Shown: positions 24,451 through 32,787, numbered from the stretch's first letter. The stretch is 64,000 nt of DNA from Comamonas sp. lk (GCF_900564145.1 NZ_UOOB01000001.1:1924754-1988753), one strand, 5' to 3'. The notes: a model not told the origin generated them from the letters alone. Numbers and translations: made by a program.

Positions 24451-24570
24451 GGTGGTTTCCTGTCAAGGTTGAGGAGAGCAGAGGAGAGGATCGATTCCAG
24501 AACGCGTCACACAGGATTTGCAGGTGCCGCGCTTGGTTTCAGGCCATGCAGCAATGGTAGGTAGAAGGCA

Positions 24571-24599
24571 TTGACAAATAAATAGCGATGAAATAGATA
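24571..24599 (+). promoter_or_regulatory. Promoter of the lysR gene, possibly leaderless transcript
   Basis: TTGACA (24571-24576), a 17-base spacer, and TAGATA (24594-24599) form a near-consensus sigma-70 promoter. A start about 7 bases later falls on ATG 24606. Its spacer and -10 contain GATGAAATAGATAGA, similar to the core of the element shared by the two metQ-like promoters. Confidence 0.6.
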
Positions 24600-24605
24600 G
24601 ACCGT

Positions 24606-25568
24606 ATGCAAATAGCAAACAATCTCAAGGAGGCAAGTTCGGGCAACTTTGCCAACCTCAAGCGGCTGGCGTATTTCGCGGCCGTGGTGGAGACGGGCAG
24701 CTTTACGGCTGCAGCCGATCGTCTGGGCATTACCAAGGCCGTGGTCAGCCAGCAGGTGGCGCGGCTGGAGCGCGAGTTCAGAGCCACCTTGCTCACGCGC
24801 ACGACGCGCAAGGTCGCGCCCACGGATGCCGGCAGGGCGTTCTACCAGCGCTGCGCGCTGATCCTCAAGGAGGCGGGTGAGGCCTTTGACGAGTTGGCCG
24901 AAGTGGCGTCCGAGCCCTCGGGCACGCTGCGGCTGACGGCGGCGCTGGACTATGGCATCACGGCCGTGGTGCCCGCCATCGCAGAGTTCACCCGCCGCTA
25001 TCCGCAATGCAAGGTGGATGCCGTGCTCAGCGATCAGTCGCTAGATCTGATGTCGGGGCAGGTGGAGTTGGCGATTCGCGTGGGCTGGCTCACGGAGCTG
25101 AATCTGCAGGCCAGGCAGATCGGCAGCTTTCAGCAATTGCTGGTGGCAGCGCCTTCCTGGGCCGCCCAGGTGCAGGGCCTGACGCAGCCCCAGGAGATAG
25201 CGACTCTGCCATTTGTCGCCAATACCGCGCTGCGTGATCCCGTGCACTGGCGTTTTGCCCATCAGACTTTGGGCGTCCAGAGTGTGCTCGTCCATCCTGT
25301 GGTCTCGCTGGATGCGACGCTGGCGGTGCGAGAGGCGGTTCGCCAAGGCGCGGGCCTGTCGGTCTTGCCCGACTATGTGGTCGCCGAAGATTTACAGACC
25401 GGGCGGCTGCTTCAGGTGCTGGCACCGTGGAGTCTGCCGTCGGGCGGCATTCATGCGGTGTTTCCGGCAGCACGCTTTCGGCCGGCCAAGGTAAAGGCTT
25501 TTGTGGACTTGCTCATGGAGCGAGAAGAACGGGTGCTTGCTCAAATGAAACCAGTCCTCCCTGCATGA
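24606..25568 (+). CDS. LysR-family transcriptional regulator
   Basis: A 320-residue LysR regulator. The N-terminal winged HTH is clear (LAYFAAVVETGSFTAAADRL, then ITKAVVSQQVARLEREF and LLTRTTRKVAPTDAGRAFY), followed by a two-lobed ligand-binding domain from about 105. ATG 24606 is the only plausible start. A perfect AAGGAGG at 24628-24634 lies inside the reading frame, too late to serve it. It diverges from the MBL-fold operon and sits between the two metQ-like genes. LysR proteins usually regulate the divergent neighbour, and here the shared promoter motif suggests the metQ genes too. Confidence 0.92.
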   Translation: MQIANNLKEASSGNFANLKRLAYFAAVVETGSFTAAADRLGITKAVVSQQVARLEREFRATLLTRTTRKVAPTDAGRAFYQRCALILKEAGEAFDELAEVASEPSGTLRLTAALDYGITAVVPAIAEFTRRYPQCKVDAVLSDQSLDLMSGQVELAIRVGWLTELNLQARQIGSFQQLLVAAPSWAAQVQGLTQPQEIATLPFVANTALRDPVHWRFAHQTLGVQSVLVHPVVSLDATLAVREAVRQGAGLSVLPDYVVAEDLQTGRLLQVLAPWSLPSGGIHAVFPAARFRPAKVKAFVDLLMEREERVLAQMKPVLPA

Positions 25569-25614
25569 CGGGCATCGCCACGAAAGCAGTCCATGCAAAA
25601 CGCGGCATGCTTAG

Positions 25615-25685
25615 TCTTTATATTGTTTTACAGATAAAGAGATAGATTCTTATTGTTTTGAGATTGGCCGCATTGTCTTGATACT
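25615..25685 (+). promoter_or_regulatory. Shared upstream element and promoter of metQ paralogue 2
   Basis: The second copy of the 44-bp element (25615-25658, core GATAAAGAGATAGATT) is followed by TTGAGA (25658-25663), 16 bases, and GATACT (25680-25685). It lies about 108 bases before ATG 25767, nearly the same spacing as in copy 1. Confidence 0.6.
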
Positions 25686-25766
25686 GCCTTGAGCCGGTGT
25701 TTTTAGCCGTCGTTTTCAAGGCCCAGGCCTCAAGAGATTTCCTTCAAGAAACAACAGGAGCATTTC

Positions 25767-26615
25767 ATGAACTTTCCCTTCTCCGCAGTGCGTGCGCGTC
25801 GCAGTTTTCTGGCAGCCGCCGCGCTGGCCGTGGCCGGTAGTACCGCGCTTGTGACAGCCCTGCCGACTGCGGCTCAGGACGCCAGCAAAAAGCAGCTGGT
25901 GATTGGCGGCACGGCGGGCTCGAACATCGACCAGCTGCAGGCGGGCATCGTTCCCATCCTGCAAAAGAAGGGCTACAAGGTCAAACTGGTGGAGTTCAAC
26001 GACTATGTGCAGCCCAATCTGGCGCTGGCCGACGGCTCGCTGGACGCCAATTTCTTCCAGCACGAGGTGTACTTCAACCAGTTCAAGGGCGACCGCAAGC
26101 TCGATCTGACGGCTCTGGTCCAGGGCCCGATTGCCCCCATGGGCGTGTACAGCAAGCAGCGCAAAAGCCTGGCGGATCTCAAGGAAGGGGATCGCGTGGC
26201 CTTGCCCAATGACGCCAGCAATCTGGCGCGCGGCATTTTGCTGCTGCAACAGGCCGGTCTGGTCAAGCTCAAGGAAGGCGTGAACCCTTTGCGCGTCTCG
26301 GAGCTGGATCTGGCTGCCAACCCCAAGAAGATCAAGCTGGTGCCGCTGGATGCCGCCCACCTGCCGCGGGCTCTCGATGATGCGCAGTACGCCATCATCA
26401 ACGGCAATTTCGCCATCTCCTCGGGCCTGAAGCTCTCGGATTCCGTGCTGCTGGAGAAAACACCCGAGCAGTATCTGAACATCGTGGCCGTCAAGACCAA
26501 GGACAAGAACGCAGCCTGGGCCAAGGATCTGGCCGATGCCTACAAGTCTGCGGAATTCAAGGCCGTGGTGGACAGCAAGTTTGCCGGCTATGCCAAGCCA
26601 GGCTTTCTGCAGTAA
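25767..26615 (+). CDS. MetQ/NlpA-family substrate-binding protein, paralogue 2
   Basis: A 282-residue periplasmic binding protein with an Arg-containing signal peptide (VRARRSFLAAAALAVAG, cleavage near TAAQD) and no lipobox. The core repeats that of paralogue 1: GYKVKLVEFNDYVQPNLAL, DGSLDANFFQH, APMGVYSKQ, VALPNDASNLARGI, INGNFAISSGL. As with paralogue 1, no MetN/MetI partners are nearby. It converges with the LRR-kinase gene, their ends only 9 bases apart with no terminator between them, so read-through antisense is likely. Confidence 0.88.
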   Translation: MNFPFSAVRARRSFLAAAALAVAGSTALVTALPTAAQDASKKQLVIGGTAGSNIDQLQAGIVPILQKKGYKVKLVEFNDYVQPNLALADGSLDANFFQHEVYFNQFKGDRKLDLTALVQGPIAPMGVYSKQRKSLADLKEGDRVALPNDASNLARGILLLQQAGLVKLKEGVNPLRVSELDLAANPKKIKLVPLDAAHLPRALDDAQYAIINGNFAISSGLKLSDSVLLEKTPEQYLNIVAVKTKDKNAAWAKDLADAYKSAEFKAVVDSKFAGYAKPGFLQ

Positions 26616-26624
26616 GACGCTGGA

Positions 26625-27833
26625 TCAGGCCATACGGGCCTGAACTTCGGCTTCCAAATGGCGCAGTGCACGCAGTTCCATCTGCTGCAGCTGCGCTTTT
26701 TGCTTGGCTGGCAAATCGTGCAGCAAAGCGGCCGCTCCCAGATCGCTGAGTACCGCATCGCCCGTGGCGGGGTTCCAGAGGATGTTGTGGGCATAGACAT
26801 CGCCATGCAGCAGGCCGCGGCCGTGCAGATGCTGCACTGCAGCGCCAATGCCTTGCAGCATGCGGCTGGCAGCGCCGGGCTGCAGGCGCAGCCCGCCGGC
26901 ATAGACATCGCGGGTGCAGCTTTCCAGGCTGGGCGGCCCGGCCAGCGCCAGCATGCCGGCCGGCAGCAAGGGCAGGGCCATGGCCAGTTGGGCCTGGGGC
27001 AGGCCACGCACGGCGGCAAGTGGCGTGAGCAGCTGGGGATGCTGACCGGCGGCCAGACCGGCCGCCAGCTCGGACTGGGGCGTGCCGTCGCTGGTCTGCC
27101 CGGCCTTGAAGCGCTTGAGCGCCAGTGGCTGACCGGAGGCAGTGTGCACAGTGCGGTAAATATGGCCGCTGGCGCCTTCGCCCAGTAGCTCATGCAGCTG
27201 CAGATCTGGATAGAAAAAGGTATTTTCCTCATGTTCAGCAAGCGCTAGACGCTCGCTTTTTTGCGTCATGGGGTTGCCGGCCAGCGCCAGCCAGGCCAGC
27301 TGGGACAAGTCCAGCACCGGCTCTGGAAGCGCTTCGAACTGGTTGCTGGCAATGCGCAACAGCTCCAGGCGCTGGCATTGGGCCAGACTGGCAGGTAGCG
27401 TGCGCAGCTGGTTGCAGGCCAGCATCAATTTTTGCAGCCGTGGGCGCTGGCCCAGGGCCTCGGGTAACTGTTCAATCTGGTTGTCGGTCAGGATCAGCCA
27501 GCGCAGCAAAGGTGGCAGGCTTTGCGCCGGCACTTCGGTAATCTGGCAGGCCTTGAAACCCACCATCTCCAGCTGGGGCATGCGGCCCAGCACGGGCGGC
27601 AGCGTGGTGAAGGGATTATTGGAGGCGAAAAGAATGCGCAGCTTTTTGAGGCGCGTGAAGTCCTCGGGCAGGGCGGTGAGCTGGTTGCCAGAGAGGTCCA
27701 GGCTTTCCAGCGAATCTGCCAGCTGGTAGATGGCCGAGGGGAATTCGGTCAGGCCGCAGCACAGCTTGAGCTGGCGCGCACCTCTGAGTGCGCCTTTTTG
27801 CAGCTGTTGGTGAAAGTGATCAAGGCTTTGCAT
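26625..27833 (-). CDS. Leucine-rich-repeat protein with C-terminal protein kinase domain
   Basis: A 402-residue cytoplasmic protein. About residues 35-200 hold seven leucine-rich repeats (for example LESLDLSGNQLTALP, LLRWLILTDNQIEQLP, LQKLMLACNQLRTLP). From about 215 a Hanks-type kinase begins: glycine loop GEGASG, lysine in LALKRFK, catalytic loop LLHGDVYAHNILW (HGD in place of HRD; Asp and Asn kept) and metal motif SDLG (for DFG). Key catalytic residues are therefore present, but the C-lobe is short, ending about 45 residues after DLG. No signal or membrane segment. The start is uncertain: ATG 27833 fits the protein start and ATG 27866 is the alternative. Confidence 0.85.
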   Translation of the reverse strand: MQSLDHFHQQLQKGALRGARQLKLCCGLTEFPSAIYQLADSLESLDLSGNQLTALPEDFTRLKKLRILFASNNPFTTLPPVLGRMPQLEMVGFKACQITEVPAQSLPPLLRWLILTDNQIEQLPEALGQRPRLQKLMLACNQLRTLPASLAQCQRLELLRIASNQFEALPEPVLDLSQLAWLALAGNPMTQKSERLALAEHEENTFFYPDLQLHELLGEGASGHIYRTVHTASGQPLALKRFKAGQTSDGTPQSELAAGLAAGQHPQLLTPLAAVRGLPQAQLAMALPLLPAGMLALAGPPSLESCTRDVYAGGLRLQPGAASRMLQGIGAAVQHLHGRGLLHGDVYAHNILWNPATGDAVLSDLGAAALLHDLPAKQKAQLQQMELRALRHLEAEVQARMA

Positions 27834-27893
27834 GCAGGGCGCAGTGTAGTGCGGCCCTGCATGCACCAGGCTCTGGCCGCGGTCAGAAAGCGA

Positions 27894-28265
27894 TCAGGAT
27901 GTCGGCTGGATGTGGGTGATCGTCAGCGTGCCGCCCTCATCTTCGGCCATAAAAAGCACCTTGTCGCCGGGCTTGAAGGTGGCAGCCTTTTGCGCATTCT
28001 TCAGTGCAAACGCCATGGTCATGGCGGGCATGTCCAGGTTTTTGATGTCTTCATGGCGAATGGTGAGCTTGCCGGTGCGGGCGTCGATGCGGGTGATTTC
28101 GCCGGCGGTCAGGGCTGCCTGGGAGTCGCCAGCAGCAGGCGTTGCTGCCGCCGCGCCGTGGTGGGCGTGGCCTGAGTGGTCTTGCGCCATGGCGGGCAGG
28201 GCCAGAGCGAAGCTGGCGCCCAGTGCCAGCAAGGCCGTCTTGGCCGTGTGGATGGTTTTGTTCAT
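27894..28265 (-). CDS. CusF-like periplasmic copper-binding protein
   Basis: A 123-residue exported protein with signal peptide MNKTIHTAKTALLALGASFA, cleavage near AMAQ, then a His-rich DHSGHAHHG and the CusF OB-fold domain from about residue 50. Its metal site reads RHEDIKNLDMPAMTMAF: the histidine and two methionines of CusF are kept, while the Trp that caps copper in E. coli CusF is Met. It probably ferries Cu(I)/Ag(I) in the periplasm. Last gene of the copper module. Start 28265 is chosen at the signal peptide; 28280 is possible. Confidence 0.85.
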   Translation of the reverse strand: MNKTIHTAKTALLALGASFALALPAMAQDHSGHAHHGAAAATPAAGDSQAALTAGEITRIDARTGKLTIRHEDIKNLDMPAMTMAFALKNAQKAATFKPGDKVLFMAEDEGGTLTITHIQPTS

Positions 28266-28290
28266 GGAGCTGTCTTTCATTGGAATCGAC

Positions 28291-28785
28291 TCAGCTGCGG
28301 TAGCTGGTGAAGACGCTGGTGCTGACACCGCTGCCCATCAGGTTCTTGCTGACCAGCAGCACGTCGAATGGATCTTTGCGGCCGCCGTATTCGGGGCCGT
28401 CCATGCCGGGGCTACCCACGGGCATGCCGGGCACGGTGATGCCCAGAGCCTTGGGCTTTTCCTTCAGCAGCTTGTGCACATCGGCGGCTGGCACATGGCC
28501 TTCAATCAGGTAGCCGCCGACCAGTGCCGTGTGGCAAGAACCCAGATTGCTGGGCAGGCCCAGCTTGGCGCGCACGGCGTTGTTGCCCGTGTCGTGCACG
28601 GTGACGGCAAAGCCGGACTTTTCCATGATGGCGACCCAGTCCTTGCAGCAGCCGCAGTTCGGGTCTTTCCAGACTTCCATGGGCGTCTTGGCGGTTTTGC
28701 TGGCCAGTGCGGGCAGGGCGATGGTGCTTGCGGCGGCGGCCAGCAGATGCAGGACGTGGCGGCGGGTGGTGGTCGTGGTTTGCAT
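28291..28785 (-). CDS. DUF411 metal-binding protein
   Basis: A 164-residue exported protein with an Arg-Arg signal (MQTTTTTRRHVLHLLAAAAS). The DUF411 domain opens with VWKDPNCGCCKDW, whose CxCC cysteines are the expected metal ligands, and continues with TALVGGYLIEGHVPAADV and LGITVPGMPVGSPGM. DUF411 proteins are repeatedly found in copper-resistance operons. ATG 28785 follows AAAGGA at 8 bases. It lies 94 bases from the multicopper oxidase gene and 25 from the CusF-like gene. Confidence 0.87.
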   Translation of the reverse strand: MQTTTTTRRHVLHLLAAAASTIALPALASKTAKTPMEVWKDPNCGCCKDWVAIMEKSGFAVTVHDTGNNAVRAKLGLPSNLGSCHTALVGGYLIEGHVPAADVHKLLKEKPKALGITVPGMPVGSPGMDGPEYGGRKDPFDVLLVSKNLMGSGVSTSVFTSYRS

Positions 28786-28879
28786 GGTGCGGTTTCCTTT
28801 CACATCAGTGCTTTAACAAGAGAGAAATCGGCTGCTTGCGAATGCGGGGTAAGCGCAATCAGCTATGGTTTTGAGAATT

Positions 28880-30265
28880 TCAATGCGAGCCATGATCGGC
28901 CGCTTGTCCGGGCTTGTGCACCGTGGGTGCTCCCGGTGCGGTGCCGGGCGCGGTCTGGCGCGGCGCCTGGGCTGCCAGCGGCGCGCCTTGCCATTCATGG
29001 GCCACCGTGCCCTTGGGGTGCTGATACCAGCCCGGATCCCGGTAGTCGTTGGCCCCCAGGCTTTTGCGCACCTTGAAGGTGGTGAACATGCCGCCCATTT
29101 CTATGGGGCCGAACGGGCCCTTGCCCGTCATCATGGGGAAGGTGTTGTCGGGCAGCGGCATCTGCATGGTCCCCATATCGCCCATGCCGCGCTCGCCCAT
29201 TAGCATGTAGTCGGGCACGATTTTCTGAATCTTGCCCACCAGGCCTCGGTGATCGACGCCGATCATGGTCGGCACGTCATGCCCCATGGCACCCATGGTG
29301 TGGTGGCTTTTGTGGCAGTGAAACGACCAGTCGCCCAGCTCGTCGGCAATCAGCTCCACCTGGCGCATCTGGCCCACGGCCACGTCGGTGGTCACCTCGG
29401 GCCAGCGCGCGGTCTTGGGTACGGGGCCTCCATCGGTGCCCGTGACCTCGAACTCGTGGCCGTGGATGTGTATGGGGTGGTTGGTCATGGTCAGATTGCC
29501 CACGCGTATGCGCACCTTGTCGCCCTGCTTGGCCACCATGGGTGTGATGGCCGGAAAGGCGCGGCTGTTGAACGTCCAGATATTGAAATCCGTCATTTCG
29601 TTGACGCGCGGCGTCATGGTGCCGGGCTCTACGGCAAACGCACCGAGCAAAAAGGCATAGTCGCGCTGCACCTTGTCGATCAGCGGATGGGAGCCCTTGG
29701 GATGGGTGATCCACAAGCCCATCATGCCCATGGCCATCTGCACCATCTCGTCCGAATGCGGGTGGTACATGAAGGTGCCGGGCCGGCGGGCCTCGAACTC
29801 ATAGACAAAGGTCTTGCCGGGCGGAATATGGGGCTGGTTCAGTCCGCCCACGCCGTCCATGCCGTTGGGCAGACGCTGGCCGTGCCAGTGGACGGTGGTG
29901 TTCTCCGGCAGGCGGTTGGTGACGAAAATGCGCACCTTGTCGCCTTCCACCACTTCGATGGTCGGGCCCGGGCTCTGGCCGTTGTAACCCCACATGTTGA
30001 CGAAAAAGCCGGGGGCGACTTCGCGTACCACGGGCTCGGCCACCAGATGAAATTCCTTGACGCCGGCATTCATGCGCCAGGGCGTGGTCCAGCCGTTGAG
30101 CGTGACCACGGGGTGGTAGGGCCGGCCGTTGGGTGGCGCCAGTGGCGCTGCCGTATCGGCGCTGGCTTGCGAGACGGGCTCGGGCAAGGCGGCCATGGCA
30201 GCCTTGCCGACGGAGGCGGTGGCGACTGCTGCTGCAGCGCCGGCAAAAAAGGATCGGCGTTGCAT
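28880..30265 (-). CDS. Multicopper oxidase (copper-resistance type)
   Basis: A 461-residue exported oxidase with a Tat signal (MQRRSFFAGAAAAVATASVG). All four copper-ligand motifs are visible: VHWHGQ, YHPHSDE, HPIHIHGHEF and HCHKSHH, giving one type 1 and a type 2/3 cluster. The C-terminal third is Met/Gly-rich (GMGDMGTMQMPLP), a common extra copper-binding feature in CueO/CopA-type oxidases. It likely oxidises Cu(I) to the less toxic Cu(II) in the periplasm. It starts 1 base after the stop of the TolC-like gene, so both are in one transcript. Confidence 0.92.
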   Translation of the reverse strand: MQRRSFFAGAAAAVATASVGKAAMAALPEPVSQASADTAAPLAPPNGRPYHPVVTLNGWTTPWRMNAGVKEFHLVAEPVVREVAPGFFVNMWGYNGQSPGPTIEVVEGDKVRIFVTNRLPENTTVHWHGQRLPNGMDGVGGLNQPHIPPGKTFVYEFEARRPGTFMYHPHSDEMVQMAMGMMGLWITHPKGSHPLIDKVQRDYAFLLGAFAVEPGTMTPRVNEMTDFNIWTFNSRAFPAITPMVAKQGDKVRIRVGNLTMTNHPIHIHGHEFEVTGTDGGPVPKTARWPEVTTDVAVGQMRQVELIADELGDWSFHCHKSHHTMGAMGHDVPTMIGVDHRGLVGKIQKIVPDYMLMGERGMGDMGTMQMPLPDNTFPMMTGKGPFGPIEMGGMFTTFKVRKSLGANDYRDPGWYQHPKGTVAHEWQGAPLAAQAPRQTAPGTAPGAPTVHKPGQAADHGSH

Positions 30266-30266
30266 A

Positions 30267-31715
30267 TCAGTGGCCTGGTTCGGGAGCTGCAGCGGGTGCT
30301 GCGGAGGTGGCGATGACGGCGGTGGTGCCGGGGGATGTCCCAGGTGATGTGCCGGTGAGGGCCAGCTGCAGATCGGTCTCGGCCAGCCAGAAGTCGCGCT
30401 GGGCCTCGGTGGCGGTGACCACGGCCTGGGTCGTGGCGCGGGCCTGGGTCAGCAGCTGCCACACGCTCATGAACATGCCGTTGTAGCGGTACACGGTTTC
30501 TTCCTGCATCAGCCGGGCCAGGGGCAGGACTTCGGCCTGCTGCTGCTGGGCCAGGTCATAGGCCGTGCGGTAACTCAGCCAGCTGCTGCGGGCCTCGCTG
30601 CGCGCGCGAATGGTGTTGTCGCGCAGCAGGGCGGCGCTGCGCAGCACCTGATTGCGCGCCAGGCCGCGTGCGGCAAAGCCCCAGTCGAATAGCGGCAGGG
30701 GCACATCGAACTCCCAGCCCTGGGTCTTGTCGCTGTGGCCGGTGGCTCGCTCGGTGCTGGTGTTGTTGCTATAGCTTGCGCCAATGTCGCCAAAGATGGA
30801 ACCTATCGTGGCCCAACCCTGGCGTCCGGCGGTCACATCCAGATCGCGACGCAGCGCGCCCAGGTCCAGGCGCTGGCGCATAGCCGTGGCTTCGGCATCC
30901 TCTCCGCTGCGCAGGGCGGCGGAATCGGCGGGAATGGCAGGCAGCTGATCGGGCAGCTTGAAGTTCAGCTGCTGACCCCACAGCCCCATGCGGCGGGCCA
31001 GTTGCTCGCGCTCGAGCTGGGCATTGAGCCGCACCCGCGCCAGCTGGGCGGCAGCTTGCTGCTGCTGGGCCAGTTCACGGGCCTGGTCCATTTTGCTGAA
31101 GTTGCCCACTTGGGCCATGCGCCGGGCCAGCTCGCCGCCCACGGCAGCAGCTTCGTGCATGCGCTCATGGGCGGCCAGCGCCTGCTCGGCTGCCACGGCG
31201 CGCAGCCAGGCGCGGCGCGTGTCGGCGGCCAGCAGCAGCACTTGCTGGGCCGCAGTCAGCGTGGCTTGCTCCAGCTGCCAGCCCTGCCAGCGGCTGCGCC
31301 AGGGCAGGGTGATGAGCTGGACCAGGCCAAAGCTCAACTGGCGCTCAATCTCGCGCTCGTGGCCGTTGCGAAAGCGGCCAAAAGTAAAGCTGGGGTTGGG
31401 CAGGGTCAGCACCTGCACGCGCTGGGCGTCGGCAATGCCCAGTTGCGCCAGCTGGGCCTGCAGGCCGGGATTGTTGAGCAGGGCGATGCGTACGGCAGCA
31501 TCGACGTCAACCGGCTGTTGCAGCCAGTCTGCGATCTGGGTCTGAGCGCTTTGCTGTGCCTGGGTGTCGACGGACGGTAGCTGCGCGCCTTGCGGCAAGC
31601 GGCCCTCGGTCAGTTGGGCCACATTGCCGCGCAGGCCATCGGGCGAGACGCTGGCGCAGCCTGCCAGTACCAGAGCAGCAAGTAGCGGCGCAGCTTTGAG
31701 TGCCAGATGCTTCAT
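30267..31715 (-). CDS. TolC-family outer-membrane protein
   Basis: A 482-residue outer-membrane efflux protein with a lipoprotein signal (LLAALVLAGC). It has the paired OEP helices of the TolC/CusC fold, for example NNPGLQAQLAQLGIADAQRV and the matching RARSEARSSWLSYRTAYDLA. Such proteins form the outer exit duct of RND or ABC efflux systems, yet no RND pump or membrane-fusion protein lies in this cluster, so its partner is elsewhere or it works differently. ATG 31715 follows a GGAGG site and overlaps the stop of the upstream gene by 4 bases. Confidence 0.88.
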   Translation of the reverse strand: MKHLALKAAPLLAALVLAGCASVSPDGLRGNVAQLTEGRLPQGAQLPSVDTQAQQSAQTQIADWLQQPVDVDAAVRIALLNNPGLQAQLAQLGIADAQRVQVLTLPNPSFTFGRFRNGHEREIERQLSFGLVQLITLPWRSRWQGWQLEQATLTAAQQVLLLAADTRRAWLRAVAAEQALAAHERMHEAAAVGGELARRMAQVGNFSKMDQARELAQQQQAAAQLARVRLNAQLEREQLARRMGLWGQQLNFKLPDQLPAIPADSAALRSGEDAEATAMRQRLDLGALRRDLDVTAGRQGWATIGSIFGDIGASYSNNTSTERATGHSDKTQGWEFDVPLPLFDWGFAARGLARNQVLRSAALLRDNTIRARSEARSSWLSYRTAYDLAQQQQAEVLPLARLMQEETVYRYNGMFMSVWQLLTQARATTQAVVTATEAQRDFWLAETDLQLALTGTSPGTSPGTTAVIATSAAPAAAPEPGH

Positions 31716-32065
31716 GGCTGGCCTCCATGCTGGTGCCGGCCATGGGCGGGCATGGCCTGGTCGGCAGATTGCCCGGTGGCACCCGCCGGTGATTTTTCCC
31801 ACTTGAGCACATCGGCATGGCCGCGTGGAAACTCGGCGACGGCCGCATTGGCGGCCTTCCAGTCGCCGGGTTGGGACACTATGGCCGCGCCAGCTTGCAG
31901 CGCCTGGTGCTGCAGCGCTGCCGTGGGGGCGCTGGGGTCAAAAACTGCAGGCCGGGCAGGTGCCGCAGAGGATGAAGAAGAGGATGCGGCTGCCTGGGCG
32001 GTCAGGCTGGCGCCCAGCAAAGCCGTGGCCAGCAGAGGAAAGAACAATGAGTGCGCTTGGCGCAT
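31712..32065 (-). CDS. Small exported protein of the copper module, 117 aa
   Basis: A signal peptide (MRQAHSLFFPLLATALLGAS, cleavage near AQAA) is followed by a Ser/Ala/Pro-rich stretch, a short conserved-looking core (PGDWKAANAAVAEFPRGHADVLKWE in part) and a C-terminal His tail (AHGRHQHGGQ). No family is named. It is the first gene of the operon with the TolC-like protein, oxidase, DUF411 and CusF-like genes, with coupled translation to the next gene, so a periplasmic copper role is likely. Confidence 0.7.
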   Translation of the reverse strand: MRQAHSLFFPLLATALLGASLTAQAAASSSSSSAAPARPAVFDPSAPTAALQHQALQAGAAIVSQPGDWKAANAAVAEFPRGHADVLKWEKSPAGATGQSADQAMPAHGRHQHGGQP

Positions 32066-32184
32066 GAGGGATTCCAGAAGTCGAGACCAGATTCACGACC
32101 GCAGGGCTTCTGATGTGTTTTTGCCATCAAGCCCAGACAGCATGCACGCAGGCAGCTATCAAAATTGCGGACGCACCTTGGGTG

Positions 32185-32685
32185 TCAGACGGCAGGAATC
32201 GGTGGTTTGACGACTTGGGCAGGCGCAGCGCTGGCAAAGTGCGCGGCCTGGTGGCGGGGCTGCGCCGCCGTGGGCAGGAAAGAGGGCAGTGCAGCCAGTC
32301 GGGGCTGGCCCATGGCTGTGTGGCACAGGCCACAGCTGCTGCAATGGGCTTCATGCTGGCCGCAATCGCTGGCGGGGCCGGCTTCATGGCTGCACATGGC
32401 GCTGTTGCTGTCGTTGTCGCTATTAGCGCTGCCGGTGGCGTGCGCGGCATGCTCCGCGCCATGGCCGACTGCGGCGGGCTGGCCGTGGTGGGCATGCTCT
32501 ATGACAGCCTTCCCGTGCAACTCATGTGCCGGCGAAAGCATAGAGGCTGTGGCCGCTGTGGTTGCAAACGCTGCCGCAGCCTGGGCCGGGTCATGACCTG
32601 CCGGATGGTCCATGGCCATGGCGTCGCCTGCCAGCCCGCGCAGGGCCAGCAGCATCACCATGAAGATGGACAGAATGCGGCGCAT
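32185..32685 (-). CDS. His/Cys-rich exported protein, probable metal binder
   Basis: A 166-residue protein with a signal peptide (MRRILSIFMVMLLALRGLAG) and a very His-rich mature part (HGKAVIEHAHHGQ, GHGAEHAAHA, CSHEAG). It ends in a Cys cluster, DCGQHEAHCSSCGLCHTA. The composition resembles CopL/DUF2946-type proteins encoded upstream of copper operons, which it also precedes here, 120 bases before the next gene. Zinc or copper binding is inferred from composition only. Confidence 0.65.
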   Translation of the reverse strand: MRRILSIFMVMLLALRGLAGDAMAMDHPAGHDPAQAAAAFATTAATASMLSPAHELHGKAVIEHAHHGQPAAVGHGAEHAAHATGSANSDNDSNSAMCSHEAGPASDCGQHEAHCSSCGLCHTAMGQPRLAALPSFLPTAAQPRHQAAHFASAAPAQVVKPPIPAV

Positions 32686-32787
32686 GAAGGCAATGATACC
32701 GGCCAGGGTTTCAAAGTTCCCCAGGCATGGGAATTACTTCAAAAACAAGAGCTATTGACGTTTGCCAATCAAGGGCTGGGTGGCGAT

